NCBI RefSeq assembly: GCF_017830045.1 | Contig: NZ_JAEDXU010000002.1 | Span: 469,109 to 533,108 of the forward strand | Length of the DNA stretch: 64,000 nucleotides | Direction of reading: 5' to 3' | From: Enterococcus larvae | GTDB taxonomy: Bacteria > Bacillota > Bacilli > Lactobacillales > Enterococcaceae | Shown: positions 27,983 to 38,940 of the stretch, in pieces | Numbering within the stretch: position 1 is the first letter of the stretch | Layout: each line of letters starts with the position of its first letter | Position numbers and translations under genes: made by a program | Notes under the pieces: model-generated | The model's database searches: none | The model's input: the letters and a program-made list of their open reading frames with translations, nothing else | Told to the model about the DNA's origin: nothing

Positions 27983-28254
27983 GTCTATTCTCCTCTTCCC
28001 TATCAGATAGCTTTAACGCTTCTTTGTCTGATGATTTCATGTTCCTTTTCACAAAAAAATGAAGGAACTGCTTTGGTAATTTTTGGGCTTTGTATCCATA
28101 CTTCAATCGGTTTTAAACATGGTTATATGATACAAAATTAATTAAATTTCTCACGATTCAAAAAGATATATATCATGGTTTGCTGAAACCCAAGATATAC
28201 AAATAGTACGTGAATTCAAAATTGCCGTCAATAGTATTTGAAAAATAATTCCTT

Positions 28255-28887
28255 TTAGGAGACATAAACTGAATCTCTGATCTTTTCAACCGTCTTCTCT
28301 CCGAAGCCTGAAATATTCGTTAATTCTTCAACAGATGTAAATCCGCCGCTTTCTTCTCTATAGCTGATGATTTCCTGTGCCTTTTTTTGTCCAATTCCCG
28401 ATAGTGTCATTAGCTCCTGTTCTGTCGCAGTATTCAAATTGATTTTCCCCGTTTTCTCTGGGTCTTTTTCTTCTTGCCCAGCTGTCAAATCTGGAACAGA
28501 AAACACGCCTTCCTCTCCTATTGTCGGTACATAAATGACCATCTGATCTTGAACTTTTTGTGATAGATTGATCTGTTTTTCGTCTGCTTGATCGGTCATC
28601 CCTCCAGCCAGCACTAACACATCCCAGACTCGCATGTCTGAATCGATGGTGTAAATTCCCGGAGAATGGATTGCCCCCTTCACATCGACATACATCACTG
28701 TTTTCGGCGTCTCACTTGAATCAGATATTTCCACTGTATCTGGTTCAGAAGAAGCATTGAGCCATTCTTCAGGTTCTTTCTCTCTCTTATTAGTATTGAA
28801 GAGCAACAAGCCAGCTAGCAATAGCACCAATAAACTGCTCCCGACAGCTATGAACAAAGTGCGATAATTTTCAAATTTTTCCCTCAT
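28255..28887 (-). CDS. comEA: Competence DNA receptor ComEA
   Basis: The 210-aa surface protein binds double-stranded DNA at the membrane for uptake. It has one N-terminal helix (about 12-30), an SLBB-type domain (about 65-130, VDVKGAIHSPGIY), and two C-terminal helix-hairpin-helix units (INLNTATEQELMTLSGIGQKK and FTSVEELTNISGFGEK) that grip the DNA backbone. AGGAGGG precedes the ATG. Between it and comEB are 272 bp without a recognisable gene. Confidence 0.94.
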   Translation of the reverse strand: MREKFENYRTLFIAVGSSLLVLLLAGLLLFNTNKREKEPEEWLNASSEPDTVEISDSSETPKTVMYVDVKGAIHSPGIYTIDSDMRVWDVLVLAGGMTDQADEKQINLSQKVQDQMVIYVPTIGEEGVFSVPDLTAGQEEKDPEKTGKINLNTATEQELMTLSGIGQKKAQEIISYREESGGFTSVEELTNISGFGEKTVEKIRDSVYVS

Positions 28888-28979
28888 GCCTTCCCTCCTA
28901 AAAAATAATACGCATTTTTTTAGAAAATGGATAAAAATTTCTGATTGCCAACGTATAATATTATGAAAGGGGGATCGGA

Positions 28980-29519
28980 ATGGATGATGAGATTGTAGAG
29001 CTATTGAAAAAGCAAGATTTCAAAGGACTAGAGCTGCTAATTGAGCTGCTGGGTAACGACATCATAAAAACCATTTGCGCTGTTCTGAATCGCCCTGAAG
29101 AATACAGCCACCATAAAGATGCTGAAAACGAAGTTTTTTATAAACTATGGAAAGGGATCTCACAATTTAATGAAGAAAAAAGCAGCTTAAAAACCTGGGT
29201 TTTGACCATTACGAGAAACACATGTATTGATAAGAAAAGAACTATTCTTCGGACAGGGACTATTCCCTTAGATAACATTAAGGAGCATCCAGCCTATGAC
29301 CGCTATTTAGAAAAAGAAGAGTTTTTAGAATTGATTCACTCCCTTAAGTCAGAAGATCAATGGATATTTTTAAGCTATTACTTTTATCAGGAAACACCGC
29401 AGCAAATTGCAGAAACGTTAAATATCGAAGCAACGCAAGTCTATAATCGTTTATCAAGAGGCAGAAAAAAGCTGAAAACAGTGTTCGAACAGGAGGGCTA
29501 TCATGGGAAACACCTTTAG
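28980..29519 (+). CDS. ECF-type RNA polymerase sigma factor
   Basis: At 179 aa this has just the two ECF regions. Region 2 includes AENEVFYKLWKGISQF and SLKTWVLTITRNTCIDKKR (-10 recognition). Region 4 includes QQIAETLNIEATQVYNRLSRGRKKLK (HTH for -35). Such factors are held by a co-transcribed anti-sigma until a signal arrives at the envelope. ATG follows AAAGGGGGATCGG. The next gene starts inside its 3' end. TATAAT about 20 bp upstream of the start may be its -10. Trigger unknown. Confidence 0.9.
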   Translation: MDDEIVELLKKQDFKGLELLIELLGNDIIKTICAVLNRPEEYSHHKDAENEVFYKLWKGISQFNEEKSSLKTWVLTITRNTCIDKKRTILRTGTIPLDNIKEHPAYDRYLEKEEFLELIHSLKSEDQWIFLSYYFYQETPQQIAETLNIEATQVYNRLSRGRKKLKTVFEQEGYHGKHL

Positions 29520-30279
29520 AAAAACCGTCAGAAATATGAATCAGAAGTATCAAAGACAGCCAAATGAAGCGACTCTTTCATCAAATCAGAAAAAAAGATT
29601 ATTTAAGCAAACTAAAATGTATATTCTCGTACAGGAAATCCTTGAGTCTCTGGAAGAACATCATTTGAAGCACAATGAAACGATTCGCTCTTTTCTACCA
29701 TTGACCAATGACGGAGCCAATATTTCTTTCATGACTAGTGGAATAATGGGGCTTTATCATCCTAAGAGTAAAAAAGCAAAAAAATATGTCAATGACTTTC
29801 ATGATTTGAGAGGCAACCGACTTTTTATTTTTACCAGCCAGCGAATTATTTTTATGACCATTATTGAATATCTTGATCAAGAACTGTTTTACACCTATCC
29901 TTACGACAAAATAGAAACAATTACCTTAAAAAAGAATACATTGGGGTATTTTGACTGGGAAAAAGGCTTTCCTCCTGCTCGAAAAAAGATGTATACGTAC
30001 TTTTTTGATTTTGAATGTGACAATGCGATTTTTTCAGAGCTGTTCAGTGAAATGGATGGAAAAATCGTTTTGGAGCAAGTAAATAAAATTGAAGAAATGA
30101 AACATATTGCTGTCTCAGAGGAGGTATATCGCCAACGGGCATTTGATGCGCTTTTGAACAATCCTTTATTTGGTTATCGAGTCACTAAATTCATCTCCTA
30201 TGGGTTGATTTTACTCTTTCTAACATTTCTTATAGGCCTTTTCTTCGGCATGGGGCCATTTGCAGTTTATCTAAGATGA
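29503..30279 (+). CDS. PH-like domain membrane protein, putative anti-sigma
   Basis: The 258-aa protein has a soluble N-terminal part with a bacterial PH-like core (NRLFIFTSQRIIFMTIIEYL then YPYDKIETITL) and a C-terminal membrane helix (about 231-253) followed by only a few residues. There is no zinc-binding HxxxCxxC anti-sigma motif. It overlaps the ECF sigma gene by 17 bp, with AGGAGG before its ATG, and the pair forms a two-gene operon ending at a terminator. A role as anti-sigma or membrane sensor is inferred from this coupling only. Confidence 0.6.
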   Translation: MGNTFRKTVRNMNQKYQRQPNEATLSSNQKKRLFKQTKMYILVQEILESLEEHHLKHNETIRSFLPLTNDGANISFMTSGIMGLYHPKSKKAKKYVNDFHDLRGNRLFIFTSQRIIFMTIIEYLDQELFYTYPYDKIETITLKKNTLGYFDWEKGFPPARKKMYTYFFDFECDNAIFSELFSEMDGKIVLEQVNKIEEMKHIAVSEEVYRQRAFDALLNNPLFGYRVTKFISYGLILLFLTFLIGLFFGMGPFAVYLR

Positions 30280-30369
30280 TGCTAGAAGCGGGCTCACAAC
30301 TGAAAACGATCCTCTCTAGGGTTCGATGCCATATGTATAAATCTATTCAACATATCCAGCTACATAAAC

Positions 30370-30420
30370 AGCCTCTACAAGTGCGATGATATTCGCAGGA
30401 CTTGTAGAGGCTCTATTTTC
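30370..30420. terminator. Terminator between the sigma operon and DUF1697 gene
   Basis: AGCCTCTACAAGT-GCG pairs with CGC-(AGG bulge)-ACTTGTAGAGGCT over an 8-nt loop, followed by CTATTTTCC. It lies between two converging transcription units. Confidence 0.8.
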
Positions 30421-30451
30421 CAACAGGTTTATCCCTTTGGTTCGTAAGAAA

Positions 30452-30991
30452 TCAGTGGGTCAGCATTAATAATTTATTTACAGTATTTGCATTCCTGATG
30501 GTCACATTATTATTTACTGATGAGCTGGCAATCTTAGACCATCTTGATTTGTTGAAAGTTTCTCTAGGAGCCGACCAAAAAATCACATTTTCATGATAAG
30601 CAATTTGCTCATATTCCGGTTTCACCTCTCCAACCGCAGCAAATACCTCTGCCACACTCATAGGAGAAATAACAAAAATTGCATAGTGTATCGCATCCTT
30701 GTCTATGTTCCACCAGTCTGGTGCATGCTGCAAGGTCGTCGATAAATCTGCGGCAGAAACAATTGCAACCGGTATATTCAACATAAACTTCTCTACTATT
30801 ATCGCTTCACATTGCTTTATCAGCTCAACTCTATCCTTTGAATCACTGGAAAAAACCACGTTTCCACTGTTTATATAGGTCACTACATCTAAAAAGCCGA
30901 TCTCCTCAAAAGCAGTTCTCAATTCCGGCATAGATATCTTATTTTTCCCACCCACATTGATTCCACGTAAAAGTGCAATATACGTTTCCAA
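30452..30991 (-). CDS. DUF1697 family protein
   Basis: The 179-aa protein starts METYIALLRGINVGGKNKIS and continues with INSGNVVFSS, the conserved core of DUF1697. No molecular function is established for the family. The start is TTG, 7 bp after AGAAGG. It is a single gene on the minus strand; the next 280 bp upstream include the first copy of the 178-bp repeat. Confidence 0.85.
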   Translation of the reverse strand: METYIALLRGINVGGKNKISMPELRTAFEEIGFLDVVTYINSGNVVFSSDSKDRVELIKQCEAIIVEKFMLNIPVAIVSAADLSTTLQHAPDWWNIDKDAIHYAIFVISPMSVAEVFAAVGEVKPEYEQIAYHENVIFWSAPRETFNKSRWSKIASSSVNNNVTIRNANTVNKLLMLTH

Positions 30992-31088
30992 TAGACAACC
31001 TTCTTTCCGTTACTATACTTATTATATGATACAACTATTCTATCATACGTCGGCGGCGATGATAAAGCCTCCCTACAGTCTGAGGCAA

Positions 31089-31266
31089 CAAAAAGAGGCT
31101 GAGACAGAAGTGTTTAGCTACAAGCAATAAGCCGGAATTCACGAAAATTGTTTCACAAATTTTTGTTGAATTCCGGCTTATTGTCGTAGGAGCTACTTCT
31201 GACTCGCCGTTTATTCGGATTTAGGGTATGGAAAAGAGTGGCAACAGATTATTGTCCCACTCTCTT
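31089..31266 (+). repeat. 178-bp palindromic repeat, copy 1
   Basis: This copy matches the reverse complement of 49630-49807 with only two mismatches that I can count. Its centre is a hairpin with 17-nt perfect arms (from CAATAAGCCGGAATTCA, 31125-31141) that extends inward by about nine more pairs, and weaker pairing of flanking AGAAGT/ACTTCT. The right end has an imperfect terminator-like dyad (AGAGTGG / CCACTCTCT). No ORF is present. It sits between the DUF1697 gene and ylbL. Confidence 0.85.
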
Positions 31267-31271
31267 CTTCA

Positions 31272-33364
<2,093 letters not shown>

Positions 33365-33487
33365 TCTTTCACTCCTCTGCTTCAAAACAATTACCACTCT
33401 TCAACTCTGTTGAGCTGAGGAACAAACTTCTTACTGCTTTAGTTTGGGTAACATGCTATTTCTATTTTATCCCTACTCAATGGAAAA

Positions 33488-33528
33488 AAGATGAAAAATG
33501 TTTGAAATTCCTACACATTTTTCATCTT
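33488..33528 (-). terminator. Terminator after ylbG
   Basis: Arms AAGATGAAAAATGT and ACATTTTTCATCTT pair perfectly over 13 nt, with a T-rich tail on the minus strand. It separates the ylbC-ylbF-ylbG genes from rsmD-coaD-ylbL. Confidence 0.8.
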
Positions 33529-33546
33529 CTCGTCTATTACTTATGA

Positions 33547-33894
33547 TCAAACGTTTTCTGCCAGACGTATTTGAGTATTGATTTCTTCCACTTCAAATCC
33601 TTCTTCTTCCACATATTGGTAGGCTGCTTTCGTACCAATCTTTTCAGCAAAATTCATTTCCACATCCGGACGATAAGAACGTTCCACCTTACGAACAAAG
33701 TGTAGATTGTTGATTTTTTCCTCTGTTGTGTCAACATTTTCCTCGTTCATATATAAAACGACATATTTCATCCTTCTTGAAACATACTGAATGAATCCAT
33801 GACGCTTTAAAGTTTTCAGCTGTTTCAACGAATAAACCCATACGATCAACGATCGGCGTTTTTGAATCACTAATTCTTTTTCCTCATCAACTTG
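33547..33894 (-). CDS. ylbG: YlbG family protein (DUF2129)
   Basis: The 115-aa protein contains RRSLIVWVYSLKQLKTLKRHG and YVSRRMKYVVLYMN, the conserved core of YlbG, which lies beside ylbF in most Firmicutes. Function is not established. The start is uncertain: ATG 33894 follows GGGGGCAG, while ATG 33918 follows AAGGA and would add 8 residues. Either way it overlaps ylbF. Confidence 0.85.
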   Translation of the reverse strand, partial: QVDEEKELVIQKRRSLIVWVYSLKQLKTLKRHGFIQYVSRRMKYVVLYMNEENVDTTEEKINNLHFVRKVERSYRPDVEMNFAEKIGTKAAYQYVEEEGFEVEEINTQIRLAENV

Positions 33895-34318
33895 CATGAC
33901 AACTGCCCCCACATCCATGGTTATTTCCTTTTGTAAAGAATGGATTTCCTGCATCTACTTTGATGTCCTCAGAAATCGTTTTTGCTATAGCCGAGCTGAT
34001 GGTATCAAGAATATCCTGAACCTCTGTCTCGGACACTCTAAACTCAGCAACTTCCTCGCACATATCAAGCTGTCTCTTCGCCTTACGGACTGCTCGCTGC
34101 TTCGTTCTGAAGTCAGGAGCATGAGAGCCATAGCTTTCTATACGTTCGAAATCAGTTTTAGCTCCCAAAAAACCTGATAAGGCTTCTTGAACCACTTCTG
34201 ATTCCTTCATTCCTTCTTTGTTACTCCTATATTGTTTAACATTTTTACTTAATAAAACAGTTTGAATCAACTGTTCAGTTTGATCCTCTATATCAAAAAG
34301 TGATTCATTCACTATCAT
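33887..34318 (-). CDS. ylbF: YlbF-family regulator (RicF-like)
   Basis: The 143-aa protein is mostly helical. In B. subtilis YlbF (RicF) forms a complex with YmcA and YaaT that carries iron-sulphur clusters and stimulates RNase Y-dependent mRNA processing, needed for competence and biofilm formation. The C-terminal HGCGGSCHAS provides two Cys that fit cluster ligands in this family. The ATG lies after AGGTAGATAGA. It sits 5 bp after ylbC and overlaps ylbG. Confidence 0.9.
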   Translation of the reverse strand: MIVNESLFDIEDQTEQLIQTVLLSKNVKQYRSNKEGMKESEVVQEALSGFLGAKTDFERIESYGSHAPDFRTKQRAVRKAKRQLDMCEEVAEFRVSETEVQDILDTISSAIAKTISEDIKVDAGNPFFTKGNNHGCGGSCHAS

Positions 34319-34323
34319 TCTAT

Positions 34324-35454
34324 CTACCTACTATCTTCTGTTTCTTCTGTATTATTTTCAACAGCCTGTATTAAGACTAACACATCCTCTTTAGAAAAAG
34401 CAACGCCAATGGCTTCATTTTCGCCATGAGAAAAACGAGCATAATAAGCACCATCTGAAAACCAGTATAAGGCTGCAAATGAGAGGTCATACACCGGCGT
34501 CATAAATATTCCCTGTGACTTACGCAAATCTAAATCACTTTTTGCAATCATTGATTCAAATTCAGAGTTAGTAAGAATAAAAGCCATTGCAATATCCCCT
34601 AAGCTTTCACTCTTCACTCGTGACAAGGACTCCAATCTTTCAACAGAAAGAAAATCCACAGAATTTTCTTCGTAAAAGCGATACAACAATTCTGCATTTT
34701 TTTCAGCGGAAATATGGAAAGTATAAGCCGGTAGGTCTTCTTTTATGCGAAGCATGTTGATCATACGGGTCATCGTTTTTTGTTTTTCATCTACGATATC
34801 CGGTGTAGACTCGCTAATCGTGATAGGCAGTGCTTCACCAGCTATCAACTGATACGGCATGACTGTTAGCAAGTATTCCTTTGATAGATAAGTGACCCCG
34901 GAAAGAACATCCTTTCCATGTGTAAAAAATAGAACAGCGAAGCTATCATTGTCAAAAGCAATCAATGGACGGTAGTTCATATCTTCCTCCATCAGCTCGA
35001 TGGAATAGGACATTGTATCATATTCAATATCAAAATTTGAGTATATTGTTGTTATATCCGATACCTCTGAAAGAGTCATACCTAACTTAAAAGGAGAAAC
35101 ATCTTGCGTCGTATTAAACACCTTTACTGCACCAATTTTCTGATTTCTAACACTTACCTCGATATACTCACTGTCTTCTTCACCAAAGGTCCATAGCTCA
35201 TAACCAAATCCTGTATCGTAGGAAGTCAACGGTTCGCCATACTCATTTGTAAAATCACTGATTTTCTTTCCTATGTACAGAGCATACCCGGAAGCGGGCA
35301 GCTCTTCATGCGGCAACGCCGTATGGGAGATATTTTGTCTTCCAATATCATCTATGTTGATCTCAGCTTTTTCGGGAGGAAAAAATACAGGTTGAAGATA
35401 GCCAATGACCAATACTGAAATCAGCACTGCTAGAAAAGCTAAAAATCGTTTCAT
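34324..35454 (-). CDS. YlbC-like CAP-associated domain protein
   Basis: The 376-aa exported protein has an N-terminal membrane helix or uncleaved signal (about 4-22), two repeated CAP-associated segments (IGKKISDFTNEYGEPLTSY and FKLGMTLSEVSD), and a C-terminal CAP/SCP-like domain (about 245-365) with weak conservation of the usual His/Glu residues. The B. subtilis homologue YlbC lies in the same gene order. Function unknown. AGGAGGAAAAA precedes the ATG; pyc is 20 bp upstream. Confidence 0.8.
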   Translation of the reverse strand: MKRFLAFLAVLISVLVIGYLQPVFFPPEKAEINIDDIGRQNISHTALPHEELPASGYALYIGKKISDFTNEYGEPLTSYDTGFGYELWTFGEEDSEYIEVSVRNQKIGAVKVFNTTQDVSPFKLGMTLSEVSDITTIYSNFDIEYDTMSYSIELMEEDMNYRPLIAFDNDSFAVLFFTHGKDVLSGVTYLSKEYLLTVMPYQLIAGEALPITISESTPDIVDEKQKTMTRMINMLRIKEDLPAYTFHISAEKNAELLYRFYEENSVDFLSVERLESLSRVKSESLGDIAMAFILTNSEFESMIAKSDLDLRKSQGIFMTPVYDLSFAALYWFSDGAYYARFSHGENEAIGVAFSKEDVLVLIQAVENNTEETEDSR

Positions 35455-35474
35455 TTTTTCCTCCTGATTTGCCT

Positions 35475-38400
35475 TTATTTTTCTGTAAGTTCAATCAATA
35501 GATCGCCAGAGCTGATTGCTTCTCCTTCAGTCACATAAATATGATCTACGGTTCCATCAAAATGAGCTTCCAGACTGGTTTCCATCTTCATTGCTTCGGT
35601 GATCATCAACGGATCACCCTTTTTGACCTTATCGCCCTTTTTAACCAGTATTTGAAGAACTGATCCAGACATGGTTGCGCCAACTTGTCCTTTATTGGTC
35701 GGCTCTGCCTTACGCTTTGTCTGAACACTAGACGTGATTGAACGATCCTTGATGACGATTTCTCTACGTTGCCCATTTAAATTGAAGAAGAGTGTTCTGT
35801 TTCCTTCAATATCGGGTTCGCCGATTTCATCAAGCCGAATAATCAGTGTCTTCCCTCTTTCGATCTGGACTTCTACAGATTCACCTAGACGAATCCCGTG
35901 GAAGAAAGTTGGTGTATCCAGCAATGTTACATCGCCATAATTTTGATAAGATGTTCGATAATCAAGAAATACCTGTGGATACATCAAGTAGCTGAGTACT
36001 TCTTCTTTCTTCGGTTCATAGCCAATTTTTTCTGCCAGCTCTTTATGAACTTCTGCAAAATCAACCGGAGCTGCCAGACTGCCTGGACGTTCAGTAAATG
36101 CCGGACGACCTTTAAGGATAACCTTCTGCAATTCCTTAGGAAATCCTCCAACAGGCTGTCCCAGATCTCCTTGGAAGAACGTAACAACTGATTCAGGGAA
36201 GCTCAATTCGCCTCCGTGATCGTAGACATCCTGCTCTGTCAGATCATTTTGAACCATGAACAATGCCATATCTCCAACAACCTTAGAGGACGGTGTCACC
36301 TTGATGATATCGCCAAACATTAGATTTACAGTACGGTACATCTTCTTGATTTCGTCCCATTTGTCGCCAAGACCGATTGCTTTCGCCTGCTGCTGCAGGT
36401 TTGAATACTGTCCTCCCGGCATTTCATGCATATATACTTCTGTTTGCGGTGCATTCAGACCATTTTCAAATGGCGTATAATACATCCGGACATCTTCCCA
36501 ATAATGATTGATTTTTTGTGCATTATCAACATCGATATCTGGAGTACGGGCACCATTGACCAGTGCATAATAAAGGCTGGTCATACTCGGTTGGCTCGTC
36601 GCCCCACTCATGGCGCTTGCAGCCACATCAACAATATCCACACCGGCTTTTGTCGCTGCCGAGTAAGTGATGATGCCGTTGCCGCTAGTATCATGTGTGT
36701 GAAGATGGATCGGTACATTTACTGTATCCTTCAGCTCGCTGATCAATCGATAAGCAGCTTGCGGCTTCAATAGTCCGGCCATGTCCTTGATTGCTATAAT
36801 ATGACTTCCCAGCTGCTCCAGCTCTTTCGCCATATCTTTATAATATTGGACATTATATTTTGCTCTATCCGGATCATTGATATCGCCAGTGTAGCAAATT
36901 GCCGCTTCAGCGATTTTTCCTGAATCACGAACCGCTTGAATACTTTTTTCCATCTGTGGAATCCAATTCAAGCTATCGAAAATTCTGAAAACATCGATCC
37001 CCTGGTCAGCGGACTCTTTGATAAATTCTGCAATAACATTATCTGGATAATTTTGGTAACCCACAGCATTTGAACCTCTGAACAGCATTTGGAATAAAGT
37101 GTTCGGCATCAGCTTTCTAAGCTTTCTTAGACGCTGCCATGGATCTTCATTAAGAAAACGATAAGCAACATCAAAGGTCGCCCCACCCCACATCTCACTG
37201 GAGAATAATTCCGGAAGGCCTTCTGCTGTCAGTTGAGCAATTGCTTTAAAATCCTGTGTTCGCACTCTTGTGGCAAGTAAGCTCTGATGTGCATCTCTGA
37301 AGGTTGTATCAGTAAGCAAGACATTCTCCTGCTTTTTGACCCATTCAGCTACTGCATCAGCACCGTGCTGATCCAAAACATTTTTAGCAGTAACAAATTC
37401 TTTTTTCTCAATGAAATCGCTGGGAATCCTTGGTTGTTCATAGAATTTTTTCGTTGTTTTTTCAACACCCGGGAAGCCATTGACAGTGACTTCTCCAATG
37501 AATTTCATCGTTTTATTTCCACGATCCCTTACTTTCGGAAACTCAAAAAGATCCGGCGTGTTATCAATAAATGTCGTGTTTGCTTCTCCTGAAATAAAGA
37601 CAGGATGGCTGACAACATTCTGTAAAAACGGAATATTGGTTTTAACACCTCTGACACGGAACTCCTTCAAGCAGCGCTGCATTTTCTGAACAGCTTTTTC
37701 AAAGCTGTATCCATGTGTACAGACCTTAACAAGTAATGAATCGAAGTAAGGAGTGACCGCATAACCTGAATAAGCATTCCCCACATCCAAACGAACACCA
37801 AATCCACCTGGTGAACGATACGTATCAATTTTACCAGTATCAGGCATGAATTGATTCAATGGATCTTCCGTTGTGATTCGACATTGAATAGCCGCACCAT
37901 TCAGTTTCAGCTCATCCTGATGAGGAATCTCCATATCCTTGTGCAAATCCATTCCTTGTGCTATTTGAAGCTGAGAAACAACAATATCGATATCTGTAAT
38001 CATTTCAGTGATGGTATGCTCTACTTGAACACGAGGATTGACCTCGATAAAGTAGAAACGATCACCTTCCACTAGAAATTCTACGGTTCCGGCATTCACA
38101 TAGCCTACGTGACTCATCAGCTGAACAGCTGCGTCACAGATATCCTTACGTAGCTTCTTACTCATTGACACACACGGTGCTACTTCTACTACTTTCTGAT
38201 GGCGTCGTTGAACTGAGCAGTCTCTTTCAAATAAATGGAGCACATTGCCGTGTTGATCCCCCAAAATTTGAACCTCGATATGCTTAGGATTTGAAATATA
38301 TTTTTCAACATAGACTTCATCTGAACCAAAAGCCGCTTTTGCTTCACTTTTCGCTCGATCATAGCCTTCACGTGCTTCTTTTTCATTATACGCCACACGC

Positions 38401-38903
38401 ATGCCTCGTCCGCCGCCGCCCAAGGCCGCTTTGATCATGACTGGAAAATCGTGGCTTTGTGCAAAAGCAAGAACCTCGTCAACTGTTTCCACGGGACCGT
38501 CAGATCCTGGAATAGAAGAAATCCCTGCCGCTACTGCAGCTTCTTTCGCCTTTATCTTGTCTCCAAAAATATCCAGATGGTGTGATTTCGGACCGATAAA
38601 TGTGATGCCTTCTTCTTCACAGCGCTTAGCAAATTCAAGATTTTCAGATAGAAAACCATATCCCGGATGAATTGCATCAGCTCCGCATTTCTTCGCAATA
38701 TTCAGAATACCTTCAATATCCAAATATGCTTCGATTGGTTTTTTCCCTTTTCCAGCCAGATAAGCTTCATCTGCTTTAAAGCGATGGACAGAATATTCAT
38801 CTTCTGCCGCATATACAGCTACTGTTCTGATGCCCAGCTCAGTACACGCTCGGAAAATACGTACGGCGATTTCGCCACGATTTGCTACTAAAACTTTCTT
38901 CAT
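35475..38903 (-). CDS. pyc: Pyruvate carboxylase
   Basis: This biotin enzyme makes oxaloacetate from pyruvate, bicarbonate and ATP, filling the C4 pool. All domains of the 1142-aa single-chain form are present: biotin carboxylase (about 1-450; ALGGGGRGMRVA loop and EVNPRVQVEHT), carboxyltransferase barrel (about 530-800; TTFRDAHQSLLATR metal/active-site segment and HTHDTSGN), an allosteric linker, and the biotin carrier with K1106 in EAMKMET. AGGAGTG precedes the ATG. Order ylaN-ftsW-pyc matches Bacillus. c-di-AMP inhibits some Firmicute enzymes, but I cannot judge that here. Confidence 0.97.
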   Translation of the reverse strand: MKKVLVANRGEIAVRIFRACTELGIRTVAVYAAEDEYSVHRFKADEAYLAGKGKKPIEAYLDIEGILNIAKKCGADAIHPGYGFLSENLEFAKRCEEEGITFIGPKSHHLDIFGDKIKAKEAAVAAGISSIPGSDGPVETVDEVLAFAQSHDFPVMIKAALGGGGRGMRVAYNEKEAREGYDRAKSEAKAAFGSDEVYVEKYISNPKHIEVQILGDQHGNVLHLFERDCSVQRRHQKVVEVAPCVSMSKKLRKDICDAAVQLMSHVGYVNAGTVEFLVEGDRFYFIEVNPRVQVEHTITEMITDIDIVVSQLQIAQGMDLHKDMEIPHQDELKLNGAAIQCRITTEDPLNQFMPDTGKIDTYRSPGGFGVRLDVGNAYSGYAVTPYFDSLLVKVCTHGYSFEKAVQKMQRCLKEFRVRGVKTNIPFLQNVVSHPVFISGEANTTFIDNTPDLFEFPKVRDRGNKTMKFIGEVTVNGFPGVEKTTKKFYEQPRIPSDFIEKKEFVTAKNVLDQHGADAVAEWVKKQENVLLTDTTFRDAHQSLLATRVRTQDFKAIAQLTAEGLPELFSSEMWGGATFDVAYRFLNEDPWQRLRKLRKLMPNTLFQMLFRGSNAVGYQNYPDNVIAEFIKESADQGIDVFRIFDSLNWIPQMEKSIQAVRDSGKIAEAAICYTGDINDPDRAKYNVQYYKDMAKELEQLGSHIIAIKDMAGLLKPQAAYRLISELKDTVNVPIHLHTHDTSGNGIITYSAATKAGVDIVDVAASAMSGATSQPSMTSLYYALVNGARTPDIDVDNAQKINHYWEDVRMYYTPFENGLNAPQTEVYMHEMPGGQYSNLQQQAKAIGLGDKWDEIKKMYRTVNLMFGDIIKVTPSSKVVGDMALFMVQNDLTEQDVYDHGGELSFPESVVTFFQGDLGQPVGGFPKELQKVILKGRPAFTERPGSLAAPVDFAEVHKELAEKIGYEPKKEEVLSYLMYPQVFLDYRTSYQNYGDVTLLDTPTFFHGIRLGESVEVQIERGKTLIIRLDEIGEPDIEGNRTLFFNLNGQRREIVIKDRSITSSVQTKRKAEPTNKGQVGATMSGSVLQILVKKGDKVKKGDPLMITEAMKMETSLEAHFDGTVDHIYVTEGEAISSGDLLIELTEK

Positions 38904-38940
38904 CTTCCCACTCCTACCTTTTAATTTTTACCTTCAGTAA

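Noticed and set aside
27983..28254. Possible missing gene between comEA and comEB
   Set aside because: The only ORF there (27873-28106) overlaps comEB in another frame and has no ribosome site; the gap looks like plain spacer.
28980..29519. ComX/SigH-type competence sigma factor, given the com genes nearby
   Set aside because: The two-region layout fits an ECF factor, and the gene is divergent from comEA with its own partner gene, so a competence role is not indicated by sequence.
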